This document shows positions 1 through 8,354 of a stretch of 64,000 nt of DNA, piece after piece. How positions within the stretch are numbered: the stretch's first letter is position 1; each line of letters opens with the position of its first letter. The DNA comes from Paenibacillus dendritiformis (GTDB lineage: Bacteria > Bacillota > Bacilli > Paenibacillales > Paenibacillaceae), in contig NZ_OX216966.1 of the NCBI RefSeq assembly GCF_945605565.1, positions 2,534,001-2,598,000 on the forward strand, read 5' to 3'. The position numbers and the translations under genes are program-made. The notes beneath the pieces are model-generated. The model ran no database searches and was not told the DNA's origin. It saw only the letters and a list, made by a program, of their open reading frames with translations.

Positions 1-931
1 CTTCCTGCAGAATGCGGCGGTCGCCCAATTTCCCCTTATTCAAATAAGCCAGCATAAATTTGGCCATATCGCTTCCGGTCGTTAACATGCCGCCATGTGG
101 CATATCATTCGGGACAAAATTATAAAGCGGCGTTGCTTTGTTGTCAGGCCCGTAACCGACAGCCAGCCGCGGGACAAGATCCTGCGTCAACAGAAAATGG
201 CTGTCGTTCATGCCGAGCGGCTTGAAAATATGTTCCTTCATATACTGATTGAACGGCACTCCCGCCACCTGTTGAACGATGTAGCCTTGGAGCATGGACG
301 CCATATTATCGTATTTATACACTTCCCCCGGTGTTCGGGTAACGGCAGGCATCCACTTTTTCACATAATCTTCGAGCTTCACTTCTGCAGCCAGATCATA
401 CGATATCGAATCTCCGACAGGGGGATCGACGATATCGAATCCGGTCGTATGCGTCAATAAATGCTCCATCGTGACGGGGGAACTCGTATTGTTCTTCATT
501 TTGATATCTCCCAAATAATGCTGAACATCACGGTTTAACTCGATTTTCCCCTGTTCGACAAGCTGCATTACCGCCGCTGCCGTAAATACTTTGGACACCG
601 ATGCGATGCGGAACAAGGTTTTCTCGGGATCGACAGGAATTTTTTTCTCTACGTTCGCATACCCATACCCTTTCTGCAGCAGTACCTTTCCGTCTTTTAC
701 CACCACAAATACCGCTCCCGGCACACCTAGTGCCTTGACATCCTGTCTCGCAAAAAATTCGTCCGCGAATGCCTCCACGTCTTGGGCGTTCATCGAGCCC
801 TGTGACTTGCTCGTTGGGCTTGCTGCTGAGGACGATGCTTGAACCGAGGCAACGCTTGGCGAAACCGAGGAAACCATTAACAGCCCGGCCAATAGGGCTA
901 TTATTTTTTTCCGATAACATACACTTTTCAA
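1..931 (-). CDS. Serine beta-lactamase-like protein (class C/PBP fold), 3' end outside window
   Basis: The gene starts at a TTG (931) preceded by a strong GGAGGAG and runs off the left edge (at least 310 residues). A signal-peptide-like hydrophobic stretch follows the basic start (KSVCYRKK). An S-x-x-K active-site motif is visible (ASVSK) and a Y-D-N motif (KYDN) about 110 residues later, the pair expected of the beta-lactamase / esterase EstB family; a TTGSDMAKF segment is also typical. This family includes exported penicillin-binding-like hydrolases and esterases, so true beta-lactam hydrolysis is not implied. It lies 37 nt downstream of the membrane hydrolase gene on the same strand, so the two are probably co-transcribed. 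Confidence 0.85.
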   Translation of the reverse strand, partial: MKSVCYRKKIIALLAGLLMVSSVSPSVASVQASSSAASPTSKSQGSMNAQDVEAFADEFFARQDVKALGVPGAVFVVVKDGKVLLQKGYGYANVEKKIPVDPEKTLFRIASVSKVFTAAAVMQLVEQGKIELNRDVQHYLGDIKMKNNTSSPVTMEHLLTHTTGFDIVDPPVGDSISYDLAAEVKLEDYVKKWMPAVTRTPGEVYKYDNMASMLQGYIVQQVAGVPFNQYMKEHIFKPLGMNDSHFLLTQDLVPRLAVGYGPDNKATPLYNFVPNDMPHGGMLTTGSDMAKFMLAYLNKGKLGDRRILQE

Positions 932-968
932 GATAACTCTCCTCCTTTACTTCATTAGCTGTTCCCGC

Positions 969-3215
969 TTACTTTCTGATGCCGATGTCCGTAATGAGAA
1001 CCGCGCCGGCTTCGGTTTTATCGAATTCAAAGCTTACCTTGCTTAAGAGCTGCGGGTTAAACTGAGCGTTAACCTGTGTAAAGTCGCTTAATGGAAAGCC
1101 GTAATTTTGAAAGACAGGCTCTTTGATATCACCGGAATTGGCAAAGGGCGCTTTCAGCAGCTTGCCTTCAATCATCGGCACCAGCTTTGCAATATGGCTT
1201 AACGGAAGGCTGGCTTGGTTCCCGTTCATATCTTCCACTTTGATCGTGAAATCAAGTAAGCCTTCCTGATAGGAGGCGTTGTTTCTTTCGCTCTTGTCAG
1301 CGATCGAGAATACGAAGGAATCATGTTCTGCCAGGTCTAACCCCTTCTCGGGCAGGACGAGCGAATAGGAAGCGGCCTTTGAATTGTTGCTTCGATCCCA
1401 CCTTACCTGGACAGCGCTGTACAAATCCTCGCCGAACTTCATTTTGACTCTTTCTTCCTTCCACTCCTGCAAATTATCGCCAATGAGCTTGCCTCCGGGA
1501 AGCGTCGTGCTCCGTACATCGATATCTTCATCGAACGAAGCAATCAGCGTGGTCCGGGAATCGTTATAGTCGCTAATATACATCGTATCGGGAAGCCATT
1601 GTTTGGCATAGCCGAGATCCTGGAACACGGCTTGATATTCCTTCTTATTTTTCAAGGTGGCGTCCAAAAAAGAAGAAATCAGCACTTTGGCTGCCGTTTC
1701 CTGCTCTTCCCTCGGCATCAACTGCTTCAAATTGAAGAGTTGGTTCCCCAATCCAACGCCATCGCCTCGGCTCCAGACGCGATTGAACTGGCCATGATTG
1801 GCCCCGTAGATGTATACGGCTGCCTTCATGAAATCGTCCTGGCCGCTAAAATGGGTCCGATGATACTGGCTCGCTCCGCGGAAGCTGTTCACATCCATAT
1901 CATGCGATCCCTGCAAGGCCAGGTAATTGACATCGTCTACCGGCATCGGCTTGCCGGAAGGCCGATATTGCAAATCGGTGCCTGCGATCGAGATAATGGA
2001 CCGAATATGAAAGTTATAATCGAATGTGATGTTGCCGTTATCCGGATGCGCGCCTAATTTGTTATAAGCTGCGGCAATCGTAATCGCTTCTCCGCCTCTG
2101 GAGTGGCCAATCAGCGCAATATGATCCATATCGACCTTTTGATAAAAAGGATGGGTCCTGTCCTGATTCCATGCCTTCCACGTCTTGAGATGTTCCAGCA
2201 TCAGCATACCTCGCGCAGGATTCTCCTTCTCCAAAGCACTGAACATGAACATGTCATCCCACGGCGAGGCGTTCAAAAAATTCTCGTCAATCGATACGAA
2301 GATGTAGCCGCGGCTGGCCAGCAGTTGGCCAAGATAGTCGTAGCCGGGATCGGAATATTCTGTCATGAGATGATTGCCGTGCACGATCACCACGAGCGGA
2401 AACGGCCCATCCCCTTCGGGATACCATACCAGCCCGTTTAACGGCATCGCATCCGGGCCGAAGCCTACGGTTTTCGTTCTCAGGGACGACCACTTCTCGA
2501 CGAAAGCAGACCCGTCCACCGGTTGCGTCACAAGCGAATCGGGTTGATTAAATTGTGTACGGTAGCTGTTTTTACTGCCATAAGTTAATGTTTTAACTTT
2601 GTAGGTTCCTTCCTCCGCCGGATTGGCCAACAGCTTGTTCTGATAACGGGCTGCCGTCTTAAGTTCTTTCAAATGGACCCCGCGAACCTGCGCTTCACCG
2701 TCATGGAGAGTCCAATATCCGGCTAATCCGATCACGGCGGTTGTCGACATCAACAGGACCAGTGCCGAAATCATTTTTGTCCTGGTTGCATATTTGTACC
2801 CGCCCTTGAGCAGCTTGTACAGAGTCGCGCCCCACAGCGAGAGCAGAACGATTAACCCGAGAATAAAAACGAGCGTCATTTGCATCGGTCCTATAAAACA
2901 GATAAATAGCAGCATAAAGGCACTGAAGAACAACCATAAATAACGGGTTGGGATTTTCTTGACCAGATGCAGCATCAATGCAATGATGCCGCCCACGAGC
3001 GCGACAAAAATCAAGGATATGGCCGTGCCTGCAGCCAGATCGAAAAAACCGCGCGCCCCCAACATATAATTGGCTTGTAAAAGCACGAAAAACAACGTGA
3101 TGGCTCCCAGAGCGATCGATGCTCCCATCCATCCGGCCGATAAGGGCTTTACTTTCATTCGATGCCCTTTCACTCTGCCGGCCCACTGCCTGGCTCTCTC
3201 TATCATCCGCTCCAT
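969..3215 (-). CDS. Membrane-anchored alpha/beta hydrolase family protein
   Basis: A 748-residue protein. The first ~180 residues carry about five hydrophobic segments; the rest is a soluble alpha/beta hydrolase domain with an oxyanion-type IVHGNH segment and a nucleophile elbow GHSRGG (G-x-S-x-G), as in the dienelactone hydrolase / PAF-acetylhydrolase-like group. The C-terminal ~180 residues look like a beta-rich extra domain. The ATG at 3215 is chosen because AGGAGG sits just upstream; an ORF 17 codons longer would have to translate through that ribosome binding site. The substrate is unknown. A beta-lactamase-like gene follows 37 nt downstream. Confidence 0.8.
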   Translation of the reverse strand: MERMIERARQWAGRVKGHRMKVKPLSAGWMGASIALGAITLFFVLLQANYMLGARGFFDLAAGTAISLIFVALVGGIIALMLHLVKKIPTRYLWLFFSAFMLLFICFIGPMQMTLVFILGLIVLLSLWGATLYKLLKGGYKYATRTKMISALVLLMSTTAVIGLAGYWTLHDGEAQVRGVHLKELKTAARYQNKLLANPAEEGTYKVKTLTYGSKNSYRTQFNQPDSLVTQPVDGSAFVEKWSSLRTKTVGFGPDAMPLNGLVWYPEGDGPFPLVVIVHGNHLMTEYSDPGYDYLGQLLASRGYIFVSIDENFLNASPWDDMFMFSALEKENPARGMLMLEHLKTWKAWNQDRTHPFYQKVDMDHIALIGHSRGGEAITIAAAYNKLGAHPDNGNITFDYNFHIRSIISIAGTDLQYRPSGKPMPVDDVNYLALQGSHDMDVNSFRGASQYHRTHFSGQDDFMKAAVYIYGANHGQFNRVWSRGDGVGLGNQLFNLKQLMPREEQETAAKVLISSFLDATLKNKKEYQAVFQDLGYAKQWLPDTMYISDYNDSRTTLIASFDEDIDVRSTTLPGGKLIGDNLQEWKEERVKMKFGEDLYSAVQVRWDRSNNSKAASYSLVLPEKGLDLAEHDSFVFSIADKSERNNASYQEGLLDFTIKVEDMNGNQASLPLSHIAKLVPMIEGKLLKAPFANSGDIKEPVFQNYGFPLSDFTQVNAQFNPQLLSKVSFEFDKTEAGAVLITDIGIRK

Positions 3216-3350
3216 ACCAAGAATCCTCCTAATGACATGTATAGTTATCCAACCACTATCGTTCATGTTACAAGGGTATTCTTTCTCGGCGCTTTCATCA
3301 TTCTTTCAGTAATCTTACAAATGATATTGCAAACGAAAACACTTGACTTG

Positions 3351-3381
3351 AAAAGAAAAAGCGCGGAATGAATCCGCGCTT
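3351..3381 (-). terminator. Intrinsic terminator of the ferrochelatase/uptake operon
   Basis: On the minus strand a stem of AAGCGCGGA paired with TCCGCGCTT and a short loop is followed by TTTTTCTTTTC. It lies about 55 nt past the stop of the last gene of the leftward operon. Confidence 0.8.
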
Positions 3382-3435
3382 GAATGGTGTTATGGGGTTC
3401 CTGCAGGCAAGGAAGAGTCCGGCAGGAACGGCGTG

Positions 3436-4455
3436 TCAGGCCGAATATTGCCCGGCGAGCAGATGGCGGGAGACAATGTCTGATATGAATTCGATGAAGT
3501 CCCAGGCATCATTGACAGGCTCCGTCCGGACGAACTGTATGCCGCATGCTTCGGCCTGCCGCTTCGCGTCCTCGCCGAGATCATGATAGACCTCAACATT
3601 GTCGGTCAGCGAGGTCAGCTCGCACAGCACGACCGCTTGGCAGCCATGGCCGGCCGCTTGCCGGATGACGTCCTTCACATCCGGGCCGAGCCAGCGCTGG
3701 GGCGCGGGCATGCCGCTCCGGTAGGCGATGTCCCAGCGTCCGATCTCCGCTTCCTCCGCGATGAGACGGGCGAGGCGGCAATATTGGGCGATAAACGCAG
3801 TATGCGCCGAAGGCAGGCCGGGCTTGCTATGCACGGTGAAGATGACCCGTGCCGAAGGCAAGCTGGCGGCAGGGAGCCAGCGGTAAGCATCGCGCAGGCG
3901 GCGGGCTAGCAGCCGGATGAAGGCGGGATGCTCCTGCCAGTTCGCCACGGCGGTTACCCGGATAGGCGCGTCCGCTCCATCTGCCGCCCGCGCGGCTTCG
4001 TGCATATACATTCCGGTTCCGGCGCTGAAGGGGGACAGATGCAGCAGCGCCAGCCGGGAGATGCCGTCGGCTGCCGCTTGCCGCACCGCTTCGGAGACGA
4101 AGGAAGGCGAGTGCTTATAGCCGATATAGACGGGGACCGGAGCGCTGCATAGCTGCCCGAGCCGCTGCGACATCGCTTCCGCCTGTCTCGCGGTAACCGC
4201 ATAGAGCGGATCGCATGCCGCCGTCTGCCGGTAACGGCTCACGCCTTGGGCCAAGGCGTCCGGGGAACAGCGGCCCCGCATAATATGCTCGTACAGCTGC
4301 GGCACATCATCGATCGAGCGGCAGGCGCCATAGGCGGCCAACAGGACGGCCTGCGCCGGCTCGCCCGCATCCGGTGCTGTTGGCGCTGCAACCTTCGCCC
4401 CCGCCAATGCCGCCTGGGGCGAATCTGCCTGACGGCCGGGCTCCAGTTCACTCAT
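3436..4455 (-). CDS. Ferrochelatase (HemH)-like protein in a haem-type uptake operon
   Basis: A 339-residue protein that follows the whole length of Bacillus HemH. Functionally key positions are kept: YIGYKH matches the YIGLKH segment, FTVHSKP carries the active-site His (SAHSLP in HemH), WLGPDV is identical, and TDNVEVYHDL carries the Glu of ADHLEVLYDN. HemH inserts iron into a porphyrin (coproporphyrin III in Gram-positives). The usual VPVGFV segment is replaced by CELTSL and the N-terminus has an Ala/Pro-rich extension, so this may be a paralogue rather than the housekeeping enzyme. The ATG at 4455 has GAGG 6 nt upstream and overlaps the preceding gene by 8 nt; a GTG at 4467 is the alternative. 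Confidence 0.8.
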   Translation of the reverse strand: MSELEPGRQADSPQAALAGAKVAAPTAPDAGEPAQAVLLAAYGACRSIDDVPQLYEHIMRGRCSPDALAQGVSRYRQTAACDPLYAVTARQAEAMSQRLGQLCSAPVPVYIGYKHSPSFVSEAVRQAAADGISRLALLHLSPFSAGTGMYMHEAARAADGADAPIRVTAVANWQEHPAFIRLLARRLRDAYRWLPAASLPSARVIFTVHSKPGLPSAHTAFIAQYCRLARLIAEEAEIGRWDIAYRSGMPAPQRWLGPDVKDVIRQAAGHGCQAVVLCELTSLTDNVEVYHDLGEDAKRQAEACGIQFVRTEPVNDAWDFIEFISDIVSRHLLAGQYSA

Positions 4456-5440
4456 GATCGGCCTCACCGTCCTTCCACAAGTCCGGGTGAAGCCATGCCG
4501 ACATATGCAGCATGCCGTCGACGGTATAACGATTCGGCGCGAGCAAATCCTTCGCCTTCATCGTCGTGATGCGCCCTTGCTGTACCGCGGTCAGTGTATT
4601 CCACTGCGGATCGGACTTCAAGCCGGACAGCCATTCTTCTCCGGTACCGTCCCAGTCGCCGAGAACGATATAATCGGGATCGATCTTGATCAGATCTTCG
4701 ATCGACGCTTTGATCGATTTGGCGATGCCGAGCGCATCCGCCGCAGGCTCCGCTCCGGCAAGGCGTATCATATCGTAAGCGATGTTGCCCGGCCCGATGA
4801 CATAAGGGCCCGTGTTCGGGCCGACGGGGGAGAGCACCAGCACGGTCGGCTTGGCCGTCAGCTTCGCGGTGCGCGCCGCGGCCTGCTGCAATTTTGCCTC
4901 GATTTCCTCTGCGATAAGCACTCCCTTGTCGGCATCTCCCACCGCTTCGCCAATTTTCCGATAGTTGCCCATCACCGCTTCAAATGTCCCCCACTGATCA
5001 AAGGTAATGACGTTGACGCCGGCTTGGCTGAGCAATTCTTCGGCATCGCTCTCGGTATGATGAACCTTCGTCAGCAGCACGAGATCCGGCTGGAAGGACA
5101 GGATCGCCTCGGGATCCAATCCGGTCGCCCCGCTAATCGGGTTGGCGACCTGCTTCCCCATCTCTGCGTTGACAGCAAGATAGGGGTTGGAGATGCTCTT
5201 CGGAATCGCGACCACCTGTGCCGGAACGATAAATTCCAAGACCGCGTCCGCCGTATCCAGCGATACGGGCGCGACCTTCAGCTTGTCATTCGCTTCTGGA
5301 GCAGAAGCGGGGACGGATTCCGGCACCGTGGTCGAAGCGCCGGACATTCGGTTGGCCAGGATCGCCGCCAAGCCGATGACGACAATGACCGCCGCCAGCC
5401 CGATGATCATGTTCCGCTTCGCTTTGTCATGTTGTCTCAT
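4448..5440 (-). CDS. ABC transporter substrate-binding protein, haem/siderophore type
   Basis: A 330-residue periplasmic-binding-protein-fold protein (PF01497 type, as in BtuF/IsdE). It has one N-terminal hydrophobic anchor (residues ~12-30) but no lipobox cysteine, so it is probably held by an uncleaved membrane helix instead of lipid. Typical segments are GLDPEAILSFQPDLVLL in the first lobe and IKIDPDYIVLGDW in the second. The ATG overlaps the stop of the ATPase gene (ATGA). With FecCD permease and ATPase upstream and a ferrochelatase-like gene downstream, haem or another tetrapyrrole is the likely cargo; an iron-siderophore or cobalamin cannot be excluded. Confidence 0.82.
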   Translation of the reverse strand: MRQHDKAKRNMIIGLAAVIVVIGLAAILANRMSGASTTVPESVPASAPEANDKLKVAPVSLDTADAVLEFIVPAQVVAIPKSISNPYLAVNAEMGKQVANPISGATGLDPEAILSFQPDLVLLTKVHHTESDAEELLSQAGVNVITFDQWGTFEAVMGNYRKIGEAVGDADKGVLIAEEIEAKLQQAAARTAKLTAKPTVLVLSPVGPNTGPYVIGPGNIAYDMIRLAGAEPAADALGIAKSIKASIEDLIKIDPDYIVLGDWDGTGEEWLSGLKSDPQWNTLTAVQQGRITTMKAKDLLAPNRYTVDGMLHMSAWLHPDLWKDGEADHE

Positions 5441-6315
5441 CTAATGAATTCCTCCTGGTTAGCTAATGATGTGTACATCGATGGTTCGAACTCGGCGTCC
5501 GCCTGATCGAAGGCGAGAATCGATAAGCCTCTCGCAGCGTGTTCGCGGCGGATGACGGCACGAATGCCGTATACCGCATAAAGATGCTCCGCGGTCAGTA
5601 CTTCCTCCGGCGGGCCGAACGCCCGGATGCGCCCCTCGTGAAGCATCAGCAGCCGGTCGCAATAGCGGGAAGCCAGCGATAGATCGTGCAGGGAGGCAGC
5701 TACCGCCAAGCCTTCGCGGGCCAATCCGCGCAGCAGCGACAGCGTGCGAAGCTGATGGCGGATATCGAGCGCGGAGATCGGCTCATCCAGCAGCAGCAGC
5801 TGCGGCTCCTGTGCCAGCGCCTTGGCGATGAAGGCGAGCTGGCGCTGGCCGCCGGAGCAGGCATGGATATAACGATCGCGCAGCGGCTCGATCCCGCATT
5901 GGCGCATTGCCTGCTCGGCGCAGCCGATATCCGCAGCGGACAGGCTGCGGAAGAGCGAACGATGGGGATGGCGCCCCATCGCGACAATCTGTCCGACGGT
6001 GAAGTCGGCGTCAAGCGAGCAATCCTGCGGAACATAGCCGATGAGCCGGGCCCGCGCCGAGGCGGAGTAGGCGGCATGCGGCCGGCCGTCGAGCAGCAGG
6101 CGCCCCCGCGCCGGGCGCAGCAGTCCGCACACCATGCGGAGCAGAGTGGATTTCCCGCTGCCGTTGGGGCCGATAATGCCGACAAATGAACCGCGCCGAA
6201 GCTCGAACGAGATATCATTGATAATGGCTCTGCCCTCAATGGAGCAGGACAGCCGCTCTGCTTGCAGCAGCTTGTCCGTGCCGGAATCCGTATCCGTTGA
6301 TCGCTTTTCCTTCAT
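5437..6315 (-). CDS. ABC transporter ATP-binding protein, FecE/HmuV type
   Basis: A 292-residue ATPase with Walker A (GPNGSGKST), Q-loop (YVPQD), signature (CSGGQRQ), Walker B (LLLLDEP) and a switch histidine (SLHDL). It would energise the FecCD permease. The ATG at 6315 has GGGGA upstream and overlaps the permease stop by 4 nt (ATGA); the open frame continues 144 codons further upstream, but only as an out-of-frame shadow of the permease gene. The tail ends 3 codons into the next gene's start, again ATGA. Confidence 0.9.
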   Translation of the reverse strand: MKEKRSTDTDSGTDKLLQAERLSCSIEGRAIINDISFELRRGSFVGIIGPNGSGKSTLLRMVCGLLRPARGRLLLDGRPHAAYSASARARLIGYVPQDCSLDADFTVGQIVAMGRHPHRSLFRSLSAADIGCAEQAMRQCGIEPLRDRYIHACSGGQRQLAFIAKALAQEPQLLLLDEPISALDIRHQLRTLSLLRGLAREGLAVAASLHDLSLASRYCDRLLMLHEGRIRAFGPPEEVLTAEHLYAVYGIRAVIRREHAARGLSILAFDQADAEFEPSMYTSLANQEEFIR

Positions 6316-7406
6316 GCGAGATTCCCCTTTCTTCTGCGCAGCAGCATCATGATGAACAGAGGGGCGCCGATGCAGGCGCAGACGACGCCGACCTGAAGCG
6401 TAACCGGCTGCAGGATCATTCGCGAGGCGAGATCCGCCAGCACGAGGAAGGACGCCCCGAACAGCGCGCTGAGCGGAAGCAGGTGCCTGTGGTCCGCTCC
6501 GGCCAGCAGCCGGATCAGATGCGGAATCACCAATCCGACGAAGCCGATGATGCCGCTGACGGAGACGGCGGTTCCCGTCAGGAAGGAGGCGAGCAGAAGG
6601 ATGGTGTAACGCGTGCCTTGCACGGGAACGCCGGATGCCTGCGCATGCTCGTCTCCCAACAGCAGCAGATTCAGCGTGCGGCTGAACAACGCGATCAGGA
6701 TAGCCGCAATGGTAACCGGAAGCGCGATCAATTGCACATGCTCCCACGTTCTCGCCTCCAGCCCGCCCTGGAGCCAGAAGACAATGCTTCGCAGCTGCTG
6801 CTCATGGGGCGCGCTCGCAATCACGACATTGATGACCGCAGACAGGAGCGCATTGATGCCGATGCCAAGCAGCAGCAGTGTCGTCACATTCGGCTTGCCG
6901 CTGGCGCGCCAGATGGCGAGGATAAGGATGACGGCAGCCAAGGCGCCGGCGAAGGCCGCCAGCGGCAGCGCGTAGGAAGCGTGCTGCGCGAAGCCGGAAG
7001 CAATCACGATGACGGCCCCGGCCGCCGCTCCCGAGGAGACGCCGAGATAGCCCGGCTCAACCAGCGGGTTGCGGAACACGCCCTGCATGGCGGTGCCCGC
7101 TACGGAGAGAGCGGCGCCGACAAAGACGCCGACCAAGACGCGGGGAAGGCGGATCGCCGTGACAATCATCAGATCGCGCTCCGGAATGCCGGCATGGTCC
7201 AGCCATCCGATGGCGTGCAGGATAGCCTGCAGCGTATCCGCGAACCGGATGGAGACGGGGCCGATGGAGCAGCCGGCGATGACGGACAAGAGCAATGCCG
7301 CCAAGCCTGCGGCGCCGAGCAGCGCGACGCGCGCATGTCCGCGGGCCGGATGGCGGCGAAGGACGGGGGGATGGCTTGGGCTGCTTGCTTCAGTCTTGGA
7401 GTACAT
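6312..7406 (-). CDS. FecCD-family ABC transporter permease (haem/iron complex)
   Basis: A 364-residue integral membrane protein of the FecCD (BtuC-like) family with about ten hydrophobic segments. Family hallmarks are RLPRVLVGVFVGAALSVAG near residue 85, MQGVFRNPLVEPGYLGVSSGA, and GFVGLVIPHLIRLLAGADHR near the C-terminus. It is the first gene of a four-gene operon in which every junction overlaps. The ATG at 7406 is preceded by AAGGTGG at 5 nt; a GTG three codons earlier lies inside that site. Confidence 0.9.
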   Translation of the reverse strand: MYSKTEASSPSHPPVLRRHPARGHARVALLGAAGLAALLLSVIAGCSIGPVSIRFADTLQAILHAIGWLDHAGIPERDLMIVTAIRLPRVLVGVFVGAALSVAGTAMQGVFRNPLVEPGYLGVSSGAAAGAVIVIASGFAQHASYALPLAAFAGALAAVILILAIWRASGKPNVTTLLLLGIGINALLSAVINVVIASAPHEQQLRSIVFWLQGGLEARTWEHVQLIALPVTIAAILIALFSRTLNLLLLGDEHAQASGVPVQGTRYTILLLASFLTGTAVSVSGIIGFVGLVIPHLIRLLAGADHRHLLPLSALFGASFLVLADLASRMILQPVTLQVGVVCACIGAPLFIMMLLRRRKGNLA

Positions 7407-7476
7407 AGTTACCACCTTTCCCGTTCACAACAAAAATAGTCCAATACAAATAAGTTGGGTTAGGTAAACATTTATT

Positions 7477-7505
7477 ACTATAGCGCATGCCTGGAAAGCC
7501 GTCAA
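7477..7505 (-). promoter_or_regulatory. SigA-type promoter of the haem-type uptake operon
   Basis: On the minus strand TTGACG is followed after 17 nt by TATAGT. The start would fall near 7470, about 65 nt ahead of the permease ATG. No convincing Fur box (TGATAATNATTATCA-like) was seen in the leader. Confidence 0.7.
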
Positions 7506-7714
7506 TGGAGGAATAGAATCGGGCCGAGGGGAGATAGAAAGGGCGAAAGCGCCAAAGGTCGAGAGTGCTAAAGGTCGAGAGCGGAGAAGTAAGCATAGAA
7601 ATAGGGCGGATACGGCAAAAAGGGGCGTTCTCATAAGTCTCATAGGCATTGCAAAAGGATTGGGGTCGGCGGTTGGGGGCGACGGGCCGACAGTGAATGT
7701 GGAAGTGAGAAAAG

Positions 7715-8040
7715 GAGAGAAAAGGCGAGGAAAGTCGGAGAAATACAGGGCATACGGCGAGAAAAACGGGAAAAGGCGAGGAGAGGAAAGGAGAGGAAAG
7801 GAGAGAAAAGGCGAGGAAAGTCGGAGAAATACAGGGCATACGGCGAGAAAAACGGGAAAAGGCGAGGAGAGGAAAGGAGAGGAAAGGTGAGAAAAGGCGA
7901 GGAAAGTCGGAGAAAGACGGGAAATACGGCGAGAAAAGCAGGAAAAGGCGAGAAAAGCGAGAAAAGCGGGCAAAGCGGGAAAATGCGAGGAAAGGAGAGG
8001 GAAGTCGGAGAAAGACGGGAAGTACGGCGAGGAAAAAATG
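7715..8040. repeat. Purine-rich 86-bp tandem repeat array
   Basis: Two identical 86-bp copies (7715-7800 and 7801-7886) are followed by a degenerate third (7887 to about 7972) and a partial fourth (about 7987-8039). The plus strand is almost all A and G, built from short GAGGAAAGG/GAGAAAAGGCG modules. The unit is not a multiple of three, so reading frames shift at each copy; the long low-complexity open frames seen on both strands here are not credible genes. Confidence 0.85.
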
Positions 8041-8077
8041 GCGGCGGGCAAAGCGGGGGATGATGGCTGAGGCAGCG

Positions 8078-8220
8078 AAATCCTGCCTGAATGCAGCAAT
8101 TTTCGCTATTTGAGCTACTATTTGATGAAATTCCTGCAAAAGTACATTAATTCCATCGATTTGTGTCTTTGATCTATTGGATAGTCTGAAATTAATGCAG
8201 CTGTGCAGCAATTCCTATTA
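8078..8220. repeat. Dispersed intergenic repeat, three degenerate copies
   Basis: Copies at 8078-8105, 8128-8154 and 8192-8220 share the pattern AATCCTGNNNNAATGCAGCAATT. The third copy shares the 18-mer AGCTGTGCAGCAATTCCT with a copy at 33550-33567, more than 25 kb away, so this is a family and not a local coincidence. Confidence 0.7.
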
Positions 8221-8240
8221 CGGAATACATGTCATCAAAG

Positions 8241-8263
8241 AAAACTGTATTTTTACAGTTTTT
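8241..8263. terminator. Terminator-like hairpin, orphan
   Basis: AAAACTGTA pairs perfectly with TACAGTTTT across a TTTT loop, followed by a further T. It lies between the repeats and the ilvD terminator and has no obvious gene of its own. Confidence 0.45.
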
Positions 8264-8294
8264 CAGCAGGCTGAGGCGTGATGAGAAGCAGGGA

Positions 8295-8341
8295 AGGGGC
8301 TGTCTCGCTGCAGCTAGAAAACTGCTTATCGGACAGCCCCT
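8295..8341 (-). terminator. Terminator hairpin downstream of ilvD
   Basis: AGGGGCTGTC pairs with GACAGCCCCT across a 27-nt loop, 14 nt after the ilvD stop on the minus strand. The T-run is weak. Confidence 0.6.
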
Positions 8342-8354
8342 CGATTTCTGTGGA

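Noticed and set aside
5437..6747. 144-codon N-terminal extension of the FecE-type ATPase
   Set aside because: It overlaps the permease gene out of frame; the ATGA junction with GGGGA upstream gives a normal start.
7390..8211. Phe/Ser/Pro-rich ORFs across the purine repeats
   Set aside because: The 86-bp unit shifts frame at each copy, there is no ribosome binding site, and the composition is that of a simple repeat.
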